Origin: Gerris lacustris
Lineage: Eukaryota > Arthropoda > Insecta > Hemiptera > Gerridae
Assembly (NCBI GenBank): GCA_951217055.1
Contig: OX578278.1
Span: 35,669,188-35,733,187, forward strand
Direction: 5' to 3'
DNA length: 64,000 nucleotides
Below the pieces are notes generated by a model. It saw only the letters and a program-made list of their open reading frames with translations. It was not told the origin of the DNA and made no database searches. The position numbers were made by a program, and so were the translations under genes. This document shows, piece after piece, positions 34,176-48,141 of this stretch. Positions within the stretch are counted from its first letter, which is position 1. Every line of letters starts with the position of its first letter.

Positions 34176-35448
34176 ATCGAAACATCTAAGTTGATAAAAA
34201 ATATTATTTTATTCAATTAATACTAATATTTAATATTTTCTATTGACTTAAAGGTCACTTAAGGCCAGAACTCAAAATTTATTTTACAAAAAACCATTTA
34301 TTTCTCTCTTAAATTTTGAAATGTGGAAAACGTCTAAACGTTTAAATCAATTAACAAAGTTTTAGAATTACAAAATTAAAACAGTTCTTTTTCTCAACTT
34401 AAAATCTGCACGTTTTAAAATTCATAAAAAATAATTTTAGGATGATAGTCTTGGGAAAAGTCATATAATCAAGACAACTCTTTTTATAAAATTGGGTAGG
34501 GAAAGTTACATAGGAGTCAGAGGATTATATGTGACGGCAGACTCCCATGTGGTTTCAATTTGACAAAGTTAAAGGGATCAAAAAGTTTTTCCACAAGTTT
34601 TGGGCATGATGCGAAGGAAACAATGTCATAAGGTGTTTTCGGGAGCCGAGGCACGTTTCCCTCTTCCCTCACGGCGAAATTCCCGACGTTTTCAGATCTG
34701 AAAACACACACGAGGGAAGAAATTCCCTCTGCCGTCATTCGGTAGGTTGTTTTAACAACGTCTCTCCAAGTATCTAACAATTCTCACAGACTTTCCACGG
34801 GAAGCAGATTTCAGAAACAGGAGTAAAAGCAACTTAGCCCTTAAGTTTTCGACTAATTCAATTGCCGACGTTTGTATCACTTCAGTTGTATCTTCAAGCC
34901 GCAGAAGCAACTTTATTCAGTGTACGGAAGAACGTCGAGCGAGGGGAAGAAGCAACGAGGCAGCAAACAAGCGGAAAAGTTACCGCGGACGTCAACCGAT
35001 CACTAAGAGAAGTGCGAGTACTTAGCCAATGACTTGCCGAAAAAGTCATCTCTTTCCACCCCTTAGTTAAATTGCCTTGCTACTTGGAAAACTTTTTATT
35101 TTCCTTATCTCATTTAGGGAACGATTCTTCTTCTTTTTCAAAGAGCTACAGTCAAAAGCAATAATATCGACAGCTAAAATTATAAAAAACGTGCAAATAC
35201 TATCATAACTTTTTGTTGGGAAAATTATAATCTTAGGTACGTCCAAGAAAAACATATAATAACATGAATGTGATTGAATGAACTAATTAGAGTTTTAAAG
35301 TTGATATTTTTGTTACTGGCTAACTCAATCAAAATTATAAGTCACTTCTAGAATAGCTATAGAAACTTAAAATTTGTCATACTTGCAGTTATAGCAATGT
35401 AACTGACAAAAAATCCAAAAAGATGAAATTTCCCATTTTTACCTCCAC

Positions 35449-35451
<3 letters not shown>
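34176..35451. other. interval with a GC-richer patch (about 34500-35060)
   Basis: The patch contains an 87-codon minus-strand frame (34517-34780) with no recognisable domain, and GC-rich sequence around 34900-35040. It might be an exon or promoter of a host gene, but no splice or coding signature is convincing. Confidence 0.4.

Positions 35452-35498
<47 letters not shown>
35452..35498. repeat. long poly-A tract
   Basis: About 46 consecutive A residues, the longest homopolymer here. No retroposon body was identified on either side. Confidence 0.95.
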
Positions 35499-35499
<1 letters not shown>

Positions 35500-36599
35500 G
35501 CGACGGCAACGTTAAAATTTGTAAGAATAAGTCAAAATTGATTCTATGATTTCTTCGTACCTTTATCGGGTTGTACCTTAGTTGGAGCAAGATTTGATTA
35601 TTTTTGACATTGATCTCTCATTCCATCAGCAATTATTGACCGATTTTAATTCTGATTAGAGGGCTCAAATCTCATACTAATGCTCTTTAAATTGAGTATT
35701 TATAATTTTATAAATTCGTCCTATTTGCTAAGAACATTACCTACGTATTACAACAAACTAAGAGTAAATATTATCCCGAGGGCCGCGTCACGTGACCACT
35801 TTCTTTAAGTTCGTAATTGTGTTGTATATGATTTAAAAGGCCTCAATTAGTGCTTTCGGGCTGTGTTATTTGTTTATTTTTTAAACAATTTTTACATGTA
35901 CTTTTATATAAATTTTTATCGTAATCAATATTTATAAGGCCAAAAATACACTGGCAAGCACGGCAGAGTATCTTGACTTCATCTCATTTAATATCATACA
36001 TAATATAATAATATTAATAGCCACAAGCCACATCATAATAATAATAATATCGTATATAAAACTCGATACTCTATACCCGTGATATTATTAGTCGGTTTAA
36101 TGTACTTATGGGGAAATACCATCCCGCAAAACAGAAACGATGCCCGCGACGCTAAAACCAGCAAAATGAATGATATCCCCAACGAAAACCCCATTGTGAA
36201 AAAAGGGCCAAGTTCCAGACCCCCACACCCAAACAAAATCAGCCTATCAAGTAGAGATTTCTACATTGTGGCCAAGTTTGCAATTTCTTTACTCCATAAC
36301 CTCACATCAACTTTCATTAGCAACACTGCTCTTTAAATTTTAAATCCTACATATTAACTTCAAGTGAAGCTATGGAATAAAGAAAGAGCATATTTGACCA
36401 TAATGTAGATAGCACTACTTTGTTTTGTCAGGAGGGGTTCTGAAACATGGCCCATTTTCACGGTTAAGTTTTTGATGGGGAGAAATACATACCATTTATT
36501 CTTAATTATATATTTTAATTATGTTTATACATATACACACACGTAAATGAGTGTGTGTGTGTGTGTGTAGTTGATAAAGGTTTTTTTGAAGAGTTTTAT
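35499..36599. other. interval with an open stretch on both strands near 36.1-36.3 kb
   Basis: From 36033 to 36336 both strands are open for 67 to 85 codons and local composition is less AT-biased. A (GT)n tract lies at 36549-36568. No protein family was recognised. It is an orphan candidate only. Confidence 0.35.
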
Positions 36600-37085
36600 A
36601 AATCTGCCAAATTGTTTTGATTTTTTATATCAATTTATTTAAAATATCAATTTAGCAAAATGTAAAGAGCGCAAAAGATAGAAATTAATCTTGGCAACTT
36701 TAGACGAACCATCCAAATTTCATAAAAAACAAATAAGTACTTTTGCAAATATAGGTGTGCAAATAAATGTAAGTTTGTGCGCATGTAGAAGAGAAAAAAA
36801 GGCGCAGAAGGTTGAAACCTACATGACATGCGACCAACAATAGCCTAATTATGACCTACCATCCAAATTTCATTTAAATAAAACGATTACCTAGTTTTTA
36901 AGAAATGTTAGTAAGTAAAAATTGAGCGACACACCGTCAGACAGACAGGCACGGATCAAAAAAAAGGTTCGTTGATGGCTGAAACGGATTACTGTCTTTG
37001 AAGTTTTATAATCGAATATAAAAAAAATGTTGTTCTTGAGAACAATCACATAGCTTCCGTTACCTTCGGTAAGCTTGCAAGAAAA
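36600..37085 (+). repeat. family A copy, long-body variant
   Basis: Contains TTTGTGCGCATGTAGAAGAG, GGCGCAGAAGGTTGAAACCT, AATTATGACCTACCATCC and GATGGCTGAAACGGATTACT. It ends in the hairpin CTTCCGTTACCTTCGGTAAG (about 37054-37074). The leader is missing, so it is 5' truncated. Confidence 0.75.
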
Positions 37086-37559
37086 GAAAATATTCTACAC
37101 TCAAAAGTTTTCATCGAAAAAATCGAACACGTGGCGTCTCGAAATATTTCCTGACCAAAGAGGTGGCAGATATTTAGTTTAAATATATGGTCCAAATTTC
37201 ACATCAATTGGCGAAGTAGTTCCGAAATAATCTAGCGCAGTTTCATAGTTCAAAAGAGCGGTAGATAACAAAACAATAATCTGTCTTATAAAGAAATTTT
37301 CTAAAAAAGGGGAGGAAATTAAATGAATTTGACAATAAAAGGTTAAAAAAGATTAACATCATCAAATTATATGAAACATGGCGCGAGAAAGCAACGTAAA
37401 ACACTAATTGGTAGAAAATTTTAAAGGAAAAACTCATGAAAAAGTAAATAGTATACATATAACTGTACTTAGTATACGATACTAACTGTACAATAGAAAA
37501 TATTACTTTAAAACATTATTTTTGCTATGATGTAAAAATCAATAACCGACATAGTTCTA
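37086..37559. other. AT-rich interval, nothing recognised
   Basis: No feature beyond short A/T runs. Confidence 0.6.
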
Positions 37560-37850
37560 TTTTTTTTTTTTTTTTTTTTTTTTATAATATAATTGTTAAT
37601 AACTATCTTTGGTTCAACTCAATATATTTGGATAAAAACAAGCCTAAAACATGAGCAACATGTTTGCGCACACCATTGCGAAAAAACAAATCGATTCGGA
37701 TTTAGCCAGTTTTGCGCCAATAAAGTTTTGCCAGTTTTGCGGCCGGAAACGGTTTATGGAATGCATGAAATGATAATGTAACCAAAAAAATTGCAATGCT
37801 GTGATCAATGTACAGACCTTAATTTTATTTATACACATTAACTTTGCGTA
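37560..37850 (-). mobile_element. Helitron-related fragment
   Basis: A diverged copy of the 5' third of the Helitron at 46.9-48.1 kb, same strand. Shared motifs in plus-strand reading are AATTGTTAATAACT, GCAACATGTT, AATCGATT, TTTAGCCAGTTTTGCGCC and CAATGTACAG..CTTTAATTTTAT. The canonical TCTATA start is eroded. A T23 tract borders it at 37560-37582. Confidence 0.65.
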
Positions 37851-37859
37851 GAAAGTTCA

Positions 37860-38065
37860 GTTTTTCATGGTAACTGGTGGTGAACTGCCATCCAAATTAA
37901 ATTATAATCTGTCGAGTAGTTTTTGATATATGGCAGTTCATAAAAATGTTGAACGAATGACACACACGGGACCAAATAATGTTCCCTAATGTCTAATCAA
38001 TAATAAAATTTTGTTTTTTAGAATGATGTTATTGCTTTCTTCACCTTCGGTAAGCTGTAAGCTCG
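37860..38065 (+). repeat. family A 3' fragment
   Basis: Contains CTGCCATCCAAATT, GACACACACGGGACCAAATAATGT and CACCTTCGGTAAGCTGTAAGC. The terminal hairpin is partly rearranged. Confidence 0.6.
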
Positions 38066-40469
<2,404 letters not shown>

Positions 40470-40600
40470 TTTTTTCCGGGAAAAATAGCTATTATTATTG
40501 GAAAGAATCAGAGATCGGGTTCGATTTCTTACCAGAGGGATATTATTTTAATGGTAATAAGTAACATTCCCTAGAAAAAAAATCTAGTTTCCGAGATATT
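40470..40600 (+). repeat. tRNA-headed SINE-like repeat (S5)
   Basis: A-box-like TAGCTATTATTATTGG (40486-40501) and B-box GGGTTCGATTTC (40517-40528). The close spacing indicates deletion in the anticodon region. Confidence 0.5.
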
Positions 40601-40870
40601 TATATGAAATTAAGATGATAGGTCTTGATTAGCCCCACTGTTGGTGCCACATTAATTGAACCCTACTATGGCTATTGCTCTCTCTTCCGCATGCGCACAG
40701 AAATTATTATATTAACACCTGTATTTTTACTCATACGATTTAAATAAATAAGGCTGCTTTAACAAAAATAGCCTACAGATGGCCCCATATAAATGTTAAA
40801 TTTTTGCGCGCTTTTTATACTGGGGATACATATTGATAACTGTAAATCCATATTTATGAACAATACTCAT
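40600..40870 (-). repeat. family A body fragment, minus strand
   Basis: The complement of the family-A long-body motifs is present: CTAGTTTCCGAGATATTTATATG, TGATTAGCCCCACTG and TCTTCCGCATGCGCACAG. Confidence 0.5.
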
Positions 40871-40980
40871 CGAGTAGGTTAAATTAATAACATAAATTAA
40901 ACACACTAAAATGTTCACGTAGGTTCACGAATTGACAAAAGGACTAGATATAACATACTCATTTTTGCAGACGATGCAAT

Positions 40981-41006
40981 GAATCAGAGAGAGAGAGAGA
41001 GAGTAT
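40981..41006. repeat. (GA)n microsatellite
   Basis: About 20 bp of GAGA. Confidence 0.85.
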
Positions 41007-41609
41007 TAAGTCAGTAAACTAAGAGCCATTTAGTAAATAACATGGTTATTGATAGTCCCATTCATCAAGTTGGTTCATGGTAAATGGTCGAACCTCATGC
41101 AAGCCTCAACTCTTCGTTATTACTCTCCTCCTTTATAAAGCTACTTTTTCTGTTTGTTTTTGATTTTTAAGGGTTAAAATAAATACATTACTTAGGATAT
41201 CAGTTAACGTTGAATATTAATTGTAGAAAGTCAAAATATGCAAACGCAAATAGTTTTACTTGGTTATTGTATTAATAAATTTAAATATTTATTAGATTGC
41301 CACATTTTCTTTTAATGTGATTTAAGGCATGTGATTTAGTTTCAATATTTATAGAATATTATATATAGAAATAAAAGTTAGGATATTATTTATAGAGACA
41401 AACTCCTATGTTAAGTCTAAAAACTATAAATAGTTCTTTCTGACTGGAGTTAAAATTGGCCTGTATTTTTATGTATATATGGATAAATTGATAAACTGAT
41501 TTTAGAATTGTCACAGCAGCGAAATCAGAAATCCACTAATTCTTTTACTGAAATCCCTTTTTTTGAAAAATAAAAATGTGTCAAGTGTAAGTCAAAACTT
41601 GACAAGCAT
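41007..41609. other. AT-rich interval, nothing recognised
   Basis: No feature. Confidence 0.6.
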
Positions 41610-42585
41610 ACTAAAGGTAACGAAAGCATTGTAATCATTCTGAAGAACGGATTATTCTTTTTATATCTCTGAATTAAACATTTCCTAAAATGATATCCGT
41701 TTTAGCCATCAGGATACAATTTTAGTCTGTTGTGTATACGAAAGTTTTGCGAATTACAATATCATATAGACAACTCATCCAATTTTAATGAAATTTTGAG
41801 GGTATTTAGTCCCCATTTGGTCCCATATACATTACCACCTACTGTGCATATTGCTTTCTTCCCCATACGTGCAAACTTTTGCTTTCGCGTTACCGAAAGT
41901 AACAGCAATTCCGAATTGAAAAATTCGTCAAGACAGAAATTCGTCCAAACTAGCTATCAGAAAAATTATTTAAAATATGGGTTGTAATAAGCCCATTACT
42001 AGTCCTTCTGCACCCACATGCGCTCGTTAGTTTATCTTTCACATGAACATAAACTTTTTTTAACTGCTATATCTTTAAAAGTACTCATAAGATTTTTTAT
42101 AAATTTGGATGGATCAAGTGACGCCCACAGATGCCCCCATTATAATTGCAACCAATTGAGCTCTTTAAAGTTTGCTAAATCAATACTTTCAATAACAAAA
42201 AAAAAAAAAAAAAAAAATGAAAGATTTAAAATAGTCTGAAAATTATTGTGGCACATAGCTTCCCGTGAATAAAAATAACTCTGTGCACATATATGGAAAA
42301 GAAACCAACAAGGAAGAAAGAGACCAATAATTTAAGACTCGAAGAAGCTATGTACTCCTCTAATTGGCAGATTATTTGATTAACACCCATAAATCTTTAA
42401 AAGTATACGCATCCGATTTTTATAAAATTGGATGGTTTGTAAAAAAGAATCCACAGGTTATCCTATATTTTATGTAAATATTATCCGACTGGGAATCGAA
42501 AAAGATCCAAATATCATGAGACCATTCGTCCAATATAATACGATGCGAGGAAGCCATGTGCTACACAAATTGGCAGATTATTTAT
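41610..42585. repeat. cluster of broken family A copies, mostly minus strand
   Basis: The 3' end complement (CTAAAGGTAACGAAAGCATTG) is at about 41613, body complements at 41700-42130, and a plus-strand leader fragment (TTGTGGCACATAGCTTCCCG) at about 42247. Two minus leader complements follow, at about 42343 (GAAGCTATGTACTCCTC) and 42545 (GAGGAAGCCATGTGCTACAC). At least three copies are interleaved. A poly-A run (about 42199-42217) lies between them. Confidence 0.6.
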
Positions 42586-43284
42586 GTATATTTTCGTTTA
42601 TGTGTTTGTTCGTCCGTTTAGGTGGCTTTAAGCAATTCTATGTTTTCTTAAATCTAATGTAAATAGTTACACAGACCAAGTAGTACCATGGTAGTTACCA
42701 TTAAATATTTACACAGACTTACATCACCTGAAATCAGTTTCTCGTATATCACAGTATGTGATTACTTCACTCACCTGGAACAAAACAGAAGAAGATTAAA
42801 AACAAAATCACTTTTGAAACAAATAAATAGTAAAAATAAATTGAATCTGCTTTCAGCACTCACAAAACGTCCTTAAGCAAATTAATTAACAAATATGAAT
42901 TCGTTATCCAACATAATTGGCCTAGCCGTAGCCGTATCAAAATGGCAATCATTTAAGTTGTTTTAGTTATAACAAACTTTTATAGATGCATTTTTATAGT
43001 CTAAACACTATAAAACCAAAGTGTCTTCTAGCACAATCCGTTCTAGCATAAAAAGGTTTAAGATTTTGGAGGGGAATATATATTTTCACAAAATAATAGT
43101 GTATGAAAAATTCCATAAAACCGGTCTTTTGTACGAATAACTATTTATATGTGCGTCACTAATTGGCATACTACATCATTTGAGTTTTACTGACCGTGAG
43201 CAAAAACAAAAACTCGGTGGAAATAACTAATTTTGGGAAATGAAAAAATTAAACAATAAATCAAACTATTATTTGGATCTAGTA
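42586..43284. other. AT-rich interval, nothing recognised
   Basis: No feature. Confidence 0.6.
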
Positions 43285-44286
43285 CAGAGTGTCTCAAGAT
43301 AGAGTATCCGAGAGGAAAAATTTTCCTATTTTTGGGTTTTCGAAAAAAAGTCATTCTTTATAAAAACTCCTGCTTGTTCTTAAACCTCTAAAAATGATAA
43401 AATTTTCTTGTTTTTTTGTACAGGGTGTTCTGTTTTTTGAAAACTTTAAAATATGACCAGGAGTAAACTACCCTTGTTTTTAATGGTATCGAAAAATATT
43501 ATTTATAAAAGGGGTTCAAAATTGCAAAAAAAAAGTATAAATATTAAATATTAATTTCTTTTATGAAAACAAATTAAATTACTTATAAATCAAATAATAA
43601 GCTAATGTAATAAATAAAAAAAAAAAAAAAAAATATCATCACAACAGGTAAATAATAATTCTAATCTTAACATCTATTTAAGTATCATAAAAAAATCAAC
43701 TGATTTGAAAAAATAAAATTTAATAAACGATCATTCTAATGTATTGCCACCTACTTCTACGCAAATTTCGATTATATTTTTATGAATTCCTTATAAGCCT
43801 TCTGAACTTGCTCAAGGGGAATATTGGAAGTGGCCTGTTTAATTTTTTCCTTTATCTCTTCCAAGCTAATATCCACTTGTTTCTTATCACACTTGTTTAT
43901 TATAAAAATCCAAAGAGAAGTATTTGTTGTTGTCAGCTTATTGCTTATTTTGAGAAAACAAACTAAAATTTAATATTTCAGAAAATTAACTAAAATTTAA
44001 TAATTCATAAAATAAATTAATATTCAATATTTATACGTATTTTGCAATTCTGAGCCACTTTTTTAAAATAATATTATTCGGTACCATCAAAAATAAGGGT
44101 AGTTTACTCTTGGTAATATTTTAAAGTTTTCAAAAAACATAACACCCTGTACACAAAATCAAGAAAATTTTATCATTTTTAGAGGTTTAAGAACAAGCAG
44201 GAGTTTTTATAAAGAATGACTTTTTTTCGAAAACCCAAAAATAAGAAAATTTTTTCCTCTCGGATACTCTATCTTGGGACACACTG
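43285..44286 (-). mobile_element. 1.0-kb TA-flanked mariner-type foldback element
   Basis: The left terminus CAGAGTGTCTCAAGATAGAG and the complement of the right end, CAGTGTGTCCCAAGATAGAG, are inverted. TA flanks both (43283-43284, 44287-44288). Inverted arms extend about 230 bp each and include TTTTCGAAAAAAAGTCATTC and CTGCTTGTTCTTAAACCTC. The centre keeps a transposase C-terminal scrap on the minus strand. Arm motifs overlap with the 15.3-kb foldback (TTCGAAAAAAAGT.A.TCTTTATAA, TGCTTGTTCT), so the two are probably related families. Confidence 0.85.
43738..43925 (-). pseudogene. C-terminal fragment of a mariner-like transposase
   Basis: The minus-strand frame reads about 60 residues containing VDISLEEIKEKIKQA, then VQKAYKEF, then after a frameshift IEICVEVGGNTL. 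This follows the C-terminal pattern of mariner-like transposases, 'LEELK..I..A...I..E.......F..R...C....G.H.E'. Upstream it dissolves into AT-rich sequence, so the catalytic core is absent. A plus-strand frame of 75 codons over the same bases (43739-43966) is an artefact. Assignment is by motif only. Confidence 0.6.
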
Positions 44287-46136
44287 TATATCTTACTCGA
44301 ACTTGATAAAAACCCTAAGAGTAATTTTGTGTCACTTATTATTTCCAAATGCATATTTAATTATTAAATAATAGAGAATAATTAACAATAGATATACTTA
44401 TAAATCCTACAAGCAGAACTGCTCTCTTACATTTTAACTATAGATCTTATACGAGTATTTAACTTAAAGGGAATATATTATATATTGATGTGTTACTTTA
44501 GTTAGGTTTTCACAGGGCACAGGGGTAAGCAAGATTAGGCAATAAATTATATTGGGAATGAAGAGTGAAAGGTTCCTGAGGTTGTAGATTAAGATGACTG
44601 CATATATACAAATAGTATTAAGGTATTGATCCAATCAATGTTTCAAAGATACTTTTAAATTAAAATTTGGTAATAATAAATTGACTAATTTATGGTTGCG
44701 AAGTCACCTTTGTCAATTCAAGTCACAATAAATCATTATACTGTTCTTTTTTCAACGGTTATGCTTCGTTAAATGTGTTTTAAGAGTTGAGGATTTTTAA
44801 ATTGGAGCTTCAGCCGTGAATGTTTGATAAACGGTGGTTTGTATTTTACGTCACGTTGGCGTTGGTTAGAGTTCGGAGGGTAGGAGGACTTCCTGAGGTA
44901 GGAGGCCGATCCTTCTGATTTATCCTTTATAGCCCGGCAGGAAAAAAGAGGACAGGGTGAGCTTTTTAAAAACAAGAGGGATGAGGACGGGCTTCCTTTA
45001 GCTGTCCGTCTACACGGCCAATTTGCCTGGAAGGCCTCGCAAGCGGAGAGAGACGTCGACGAGAGAGGTTGTGAAAAGCAAACGTTTCTCGGCCTGGACG
45101 GGGGAGGATAATATATCAGGAGTGTATCCTCCCGGTCCCGCCGCCCTTGTACTCCCCTCATCCATGTCCAGGATCCATTTCCTAGCCGGCTTCCTCCCGA
45201 AGAAAAGAGAGAGGCTTCCCGAGCTGGAAGCTAAATCACCGAAAAGCTCCGAGTAACTCGTACCAGAATACGACCGACTACTCGCAACTAGAACCTCGAA
45301 AGAAAACTCAACTACAACCTTTATAATCTTACTGCGAAAATCACTTAAAAACTAAATTTATAGTCGACCTTATTCTTTCACTTCATCAAGTCAAAATTCC
45401 ATTCCCGAAGATTAAAACCGATAAATAAACCCTTAATTTAAAAGTTAACCTCACTCCTTCTCCGGCGTTCTTTTAACTCGGACGAATAAGAAAGAAGGAT
45501 TGGAGCGATTCAACAAGGTTCGGACGGAACGGAAAGGGCTGGAGAGCAACAGGAAACGACAGAAAGGAGCCCGCAATGAAAAACTCCCCTTTTTCCATTC
45601 CGGGAATAACAAGCAGCATTTCATTTCCACTAGCTTTGTCAAGTCGCCTTTAAATAAATAAAACGACTTAATTGAATGAGAGCGACTTTCAAGTTCTTAA
45701 GAAACCAAATAGCCCTTACATTGTGACTTTCTTTAATAATTAAGTGGCTTGCTTGCGCTGATTTTTTAATGGGGGAAAAAGAAACGGACAAATAGTCTAG
45801 AAACTTAAAAAAGAAGTACATTAAAAAGAGCAATAAAAGAGAAAATAGAATCTCCCCCATTGAATTTAAAATAATATGAAAACACTACTTGCTGTCAGCT
45901 TATTGATCTATATCTGCAAATATCTCATTGGCTGATTATTTTTATTATTCATCTATACTATATTCATTGCCAATTTATGGCTGTCAGGTATATTTATCTG
46001 AATTAAATTTGGCTCATAATATTAGTAAGTAGAGTTATAATTAATTAAACTTAACTCTCCTAAAATATCGGATAGGTTATTTTAATAGGTTTCCTCAATA
46101 TATTTTTCCATTCCTGTTAATGTGGTCTTAGTTTCT
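44287..46136. other. interval with a GC-rich island (about 44850-45280)
   Basis: The island is open on both strands (130 codons minus at 44769-45161, 77 codons plus at 45023-45256) because stop codons are scarce in GC-rich DNA. The products are low-complexity Arg/Ser/Pro-rich with no domain. A purine-rich patch follows (45430-45640). It could be a promoter or non-coding exon of a host gene. Confidence 0.4.
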
Positions 46137-46919
46137 TTTTAGGGTTTCGAGGTCATCAGTATGTCAGGTATGCTTTTGGTAGATTGTATATCTCTTGACC
46201 TAGTGTAGCTAGAGAATTGAAATTTGGTATACAAGTTAAACTTTTTTGCCCAAAAACAGAAAAACTATTGCGGACTTCTCAAAATTTCTGCAATCATTGA
46301 TCAATTGCGATTTTATCGCAATATTTAATATTTTTTGTCATTTTTGAGTTGGGTATCATTTTAAAGGTAATAAAATTTGGAGTACAAATATATATCGCGT
46401 TTCCAAAATGGGGGCCACTTTACCCCCGAAAAAATTAAAACAAACTGCTAAAAAAATATGTATGCACTACTCCATTAGGACAGGTCCAAAAAATAAGGCA
46501 AAAATACAATAAAAAACTATCTCTATGGTCCAATGATATTTCCGGGAAGTTAAAAAAAAACAAATTTTAGGGGGCCGTAACTATGGACCCCCGCTACCCC
46601 ATCAGGAAAGGTCCTATAAATATAAATCTTTGTGGTCCAATGATATTTCCGGGAGTTGATATAAAAAAGTCAAATTTTAGAAATTTTAGGGGGCCGAAAC
46701 TATGGAGACCCGAAATTTTAATTTTCGAAAATTTGAAGTTGGGTATCATTTTAAAGGTATTTAAATTTAGTTCACAAAGATCTATCGCGTTTTCAAAATG
46801 GCGGCCATTTTACCCTCGAAAAAATTGAAACAAAACTCCAAAAAATGCCCCCCCCCCCTCCCCGCTAGACCATTAGAAAAGATCCTAAAAATAAGGCAAA
46901 CATACGAAAATGTACATAA
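46137..46919 (+). repeat. family B-like element with a 390-bp tandem duplication
   Basis: Starts TTTTTAGGGTTTCGAGGTCA, comparable to family B starts. GAGTTGGGTATCATTTTAAA recurs at about 46346 and, as GAAGTTGGGTATCATTTT, about 46736, a 390-bp period. Each unit has GGTCCAATGATATTTCCGGG-like or CGCGTTT.CAAAATGG.GGCC motifs and a C-rich tract before a CCATTAGGA..GGTCC-like block. The Helitron starts directly at its end. Confidence 0.65.
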
Positions 46920-48141
46920 CTAGCTTTCACCCCACGCTCGCGCGGGGCTCATGCTAGGTATTAGTGGCTATGTTTCCTTTTTCCATACAGGCCTAGCAAT
47001 TAAATAAAATGCCTAAATAGTTTTGTTTCCAAGCCTTCTAGGAATAAAATCAGGACTATATTATACGCCATTCATTCCGTTTCTAAAAATATAATAATAA
47101 TATTCTCCAAATCGTAGTTTGGAGTCTACCTATATATTTAAAAAATAGCCATAATAGAAACGAATTAATATGTATAGTAATTAATAAAAATAAAAAATAA
47201 ATATGAAAATAAACGTCGTAAAAACCAATTATACGGGGTCATTGAACAATCATCAACCATGATGGTGCATTAATTTAATTACCAGTCTCTTGTCTTAATA
47301 AGGCAGTTGTACCAGTAAAGTTCTAGAAAAAATAAATTAAATAATAAATACTCGATTTAAAGAGCAGTAGTGTGACAATTAAGCACCCAATCAGAAATTA
47401 AATCGGACAACAATTGCGGACGCCATAAGAGCTCGAAGTCAATTTTTTTTTTTACGAAAAATCAAATTTAGCTCATTTAAGGTAGAATTTAAGGTAGAAC
47501 CGATAAAGGTACGACAAAAAGTCGTAGGTCCAAAGTTGTAGATCTTTTAAAATCAGTTACCGCTGGCGCAATCAGCTTGTCGATACGACTTACAATTTAG
47601 CCACAATGAGCCTCCAAAAAACTTTAAAGATCGTCCGCCATCTTTAATTTTTTAAGGGGGGTAAAAATATATTTTTTTAACTTTCAGATTTTTTCCAGTC
47701 GGTTTGGGCCTATTTCCGACCAAACGCAAAAAAACCGCGAGTCTTTAGGTGGTCTAGAAGTACCCTAACATTTTGATTAGCGAGCCTGTGGGGCTTCTTT
47801 ACGGTGGGTCAACCTAATTTTTTTAGGTTATGTTTTATATACTTTTCTTTTTTTATAAAATTGTTAATAACTTTAGTTCTAATCAATATTTTTAGATGAA
47901 ACCAAGCCTACAAATTGCGCAACATGTTGGCGCTCACCCCTGAAAAAAAATAATCGATTTCATTTAGCCAGTTTTGCGCCTATAAAGTCTGACTGGGGCG
48001 ACGGCGACAGACACACATACATACATACACAAAAAAGTTAAGGTCGGATTCGGTTCTTGGAATGTATAAAATGAAAAAGTATCCAAAAAATTTTCAATTC
48101 TGACCAATGTACAGAAAAAACTTTAATTTTATATATATAGA
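46920..48141 (-). mobile_element. 1.2-kb Helitron, non-autonomous
   Basis: Read on the minus strand, the 5' end is A|TCTATATATATAAAATTAAA (start at 48141), the standard arthropod Helitron leader. The 3' end is a GC hairpin (CCCCGCGCGAGCGTGGGG) then TGAAAG and CTAG|T at 46920. Both ends lie between A and T without target duplication. There are no terminal inverted repeats. I found no Rep/helicase coding sequence in 1.2 kb, so it depends on a partner. A second, truncated relative is at 37.56-37.85 kb. Internal microsatellite-like CATACATACATAC lies at about 48012. Confidence 0.75.

Noticed and set aside
36079..36336. Nuclear copy of mitochondrial DNA
   Set aside because: Neither strand gave a recognisable mitochondrial protein motif.
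43739..43966. 75-codon plus-strand frame in the 43-kb element
   Set aside because: It lies opposite the minus-strand transposase fragment and has no recognisable features of its own.
44769..45161. 130-codon minus frame as a host gene
   Set aside because: The product is low-complexity with no domain. Both strands are open because of high local GC content.
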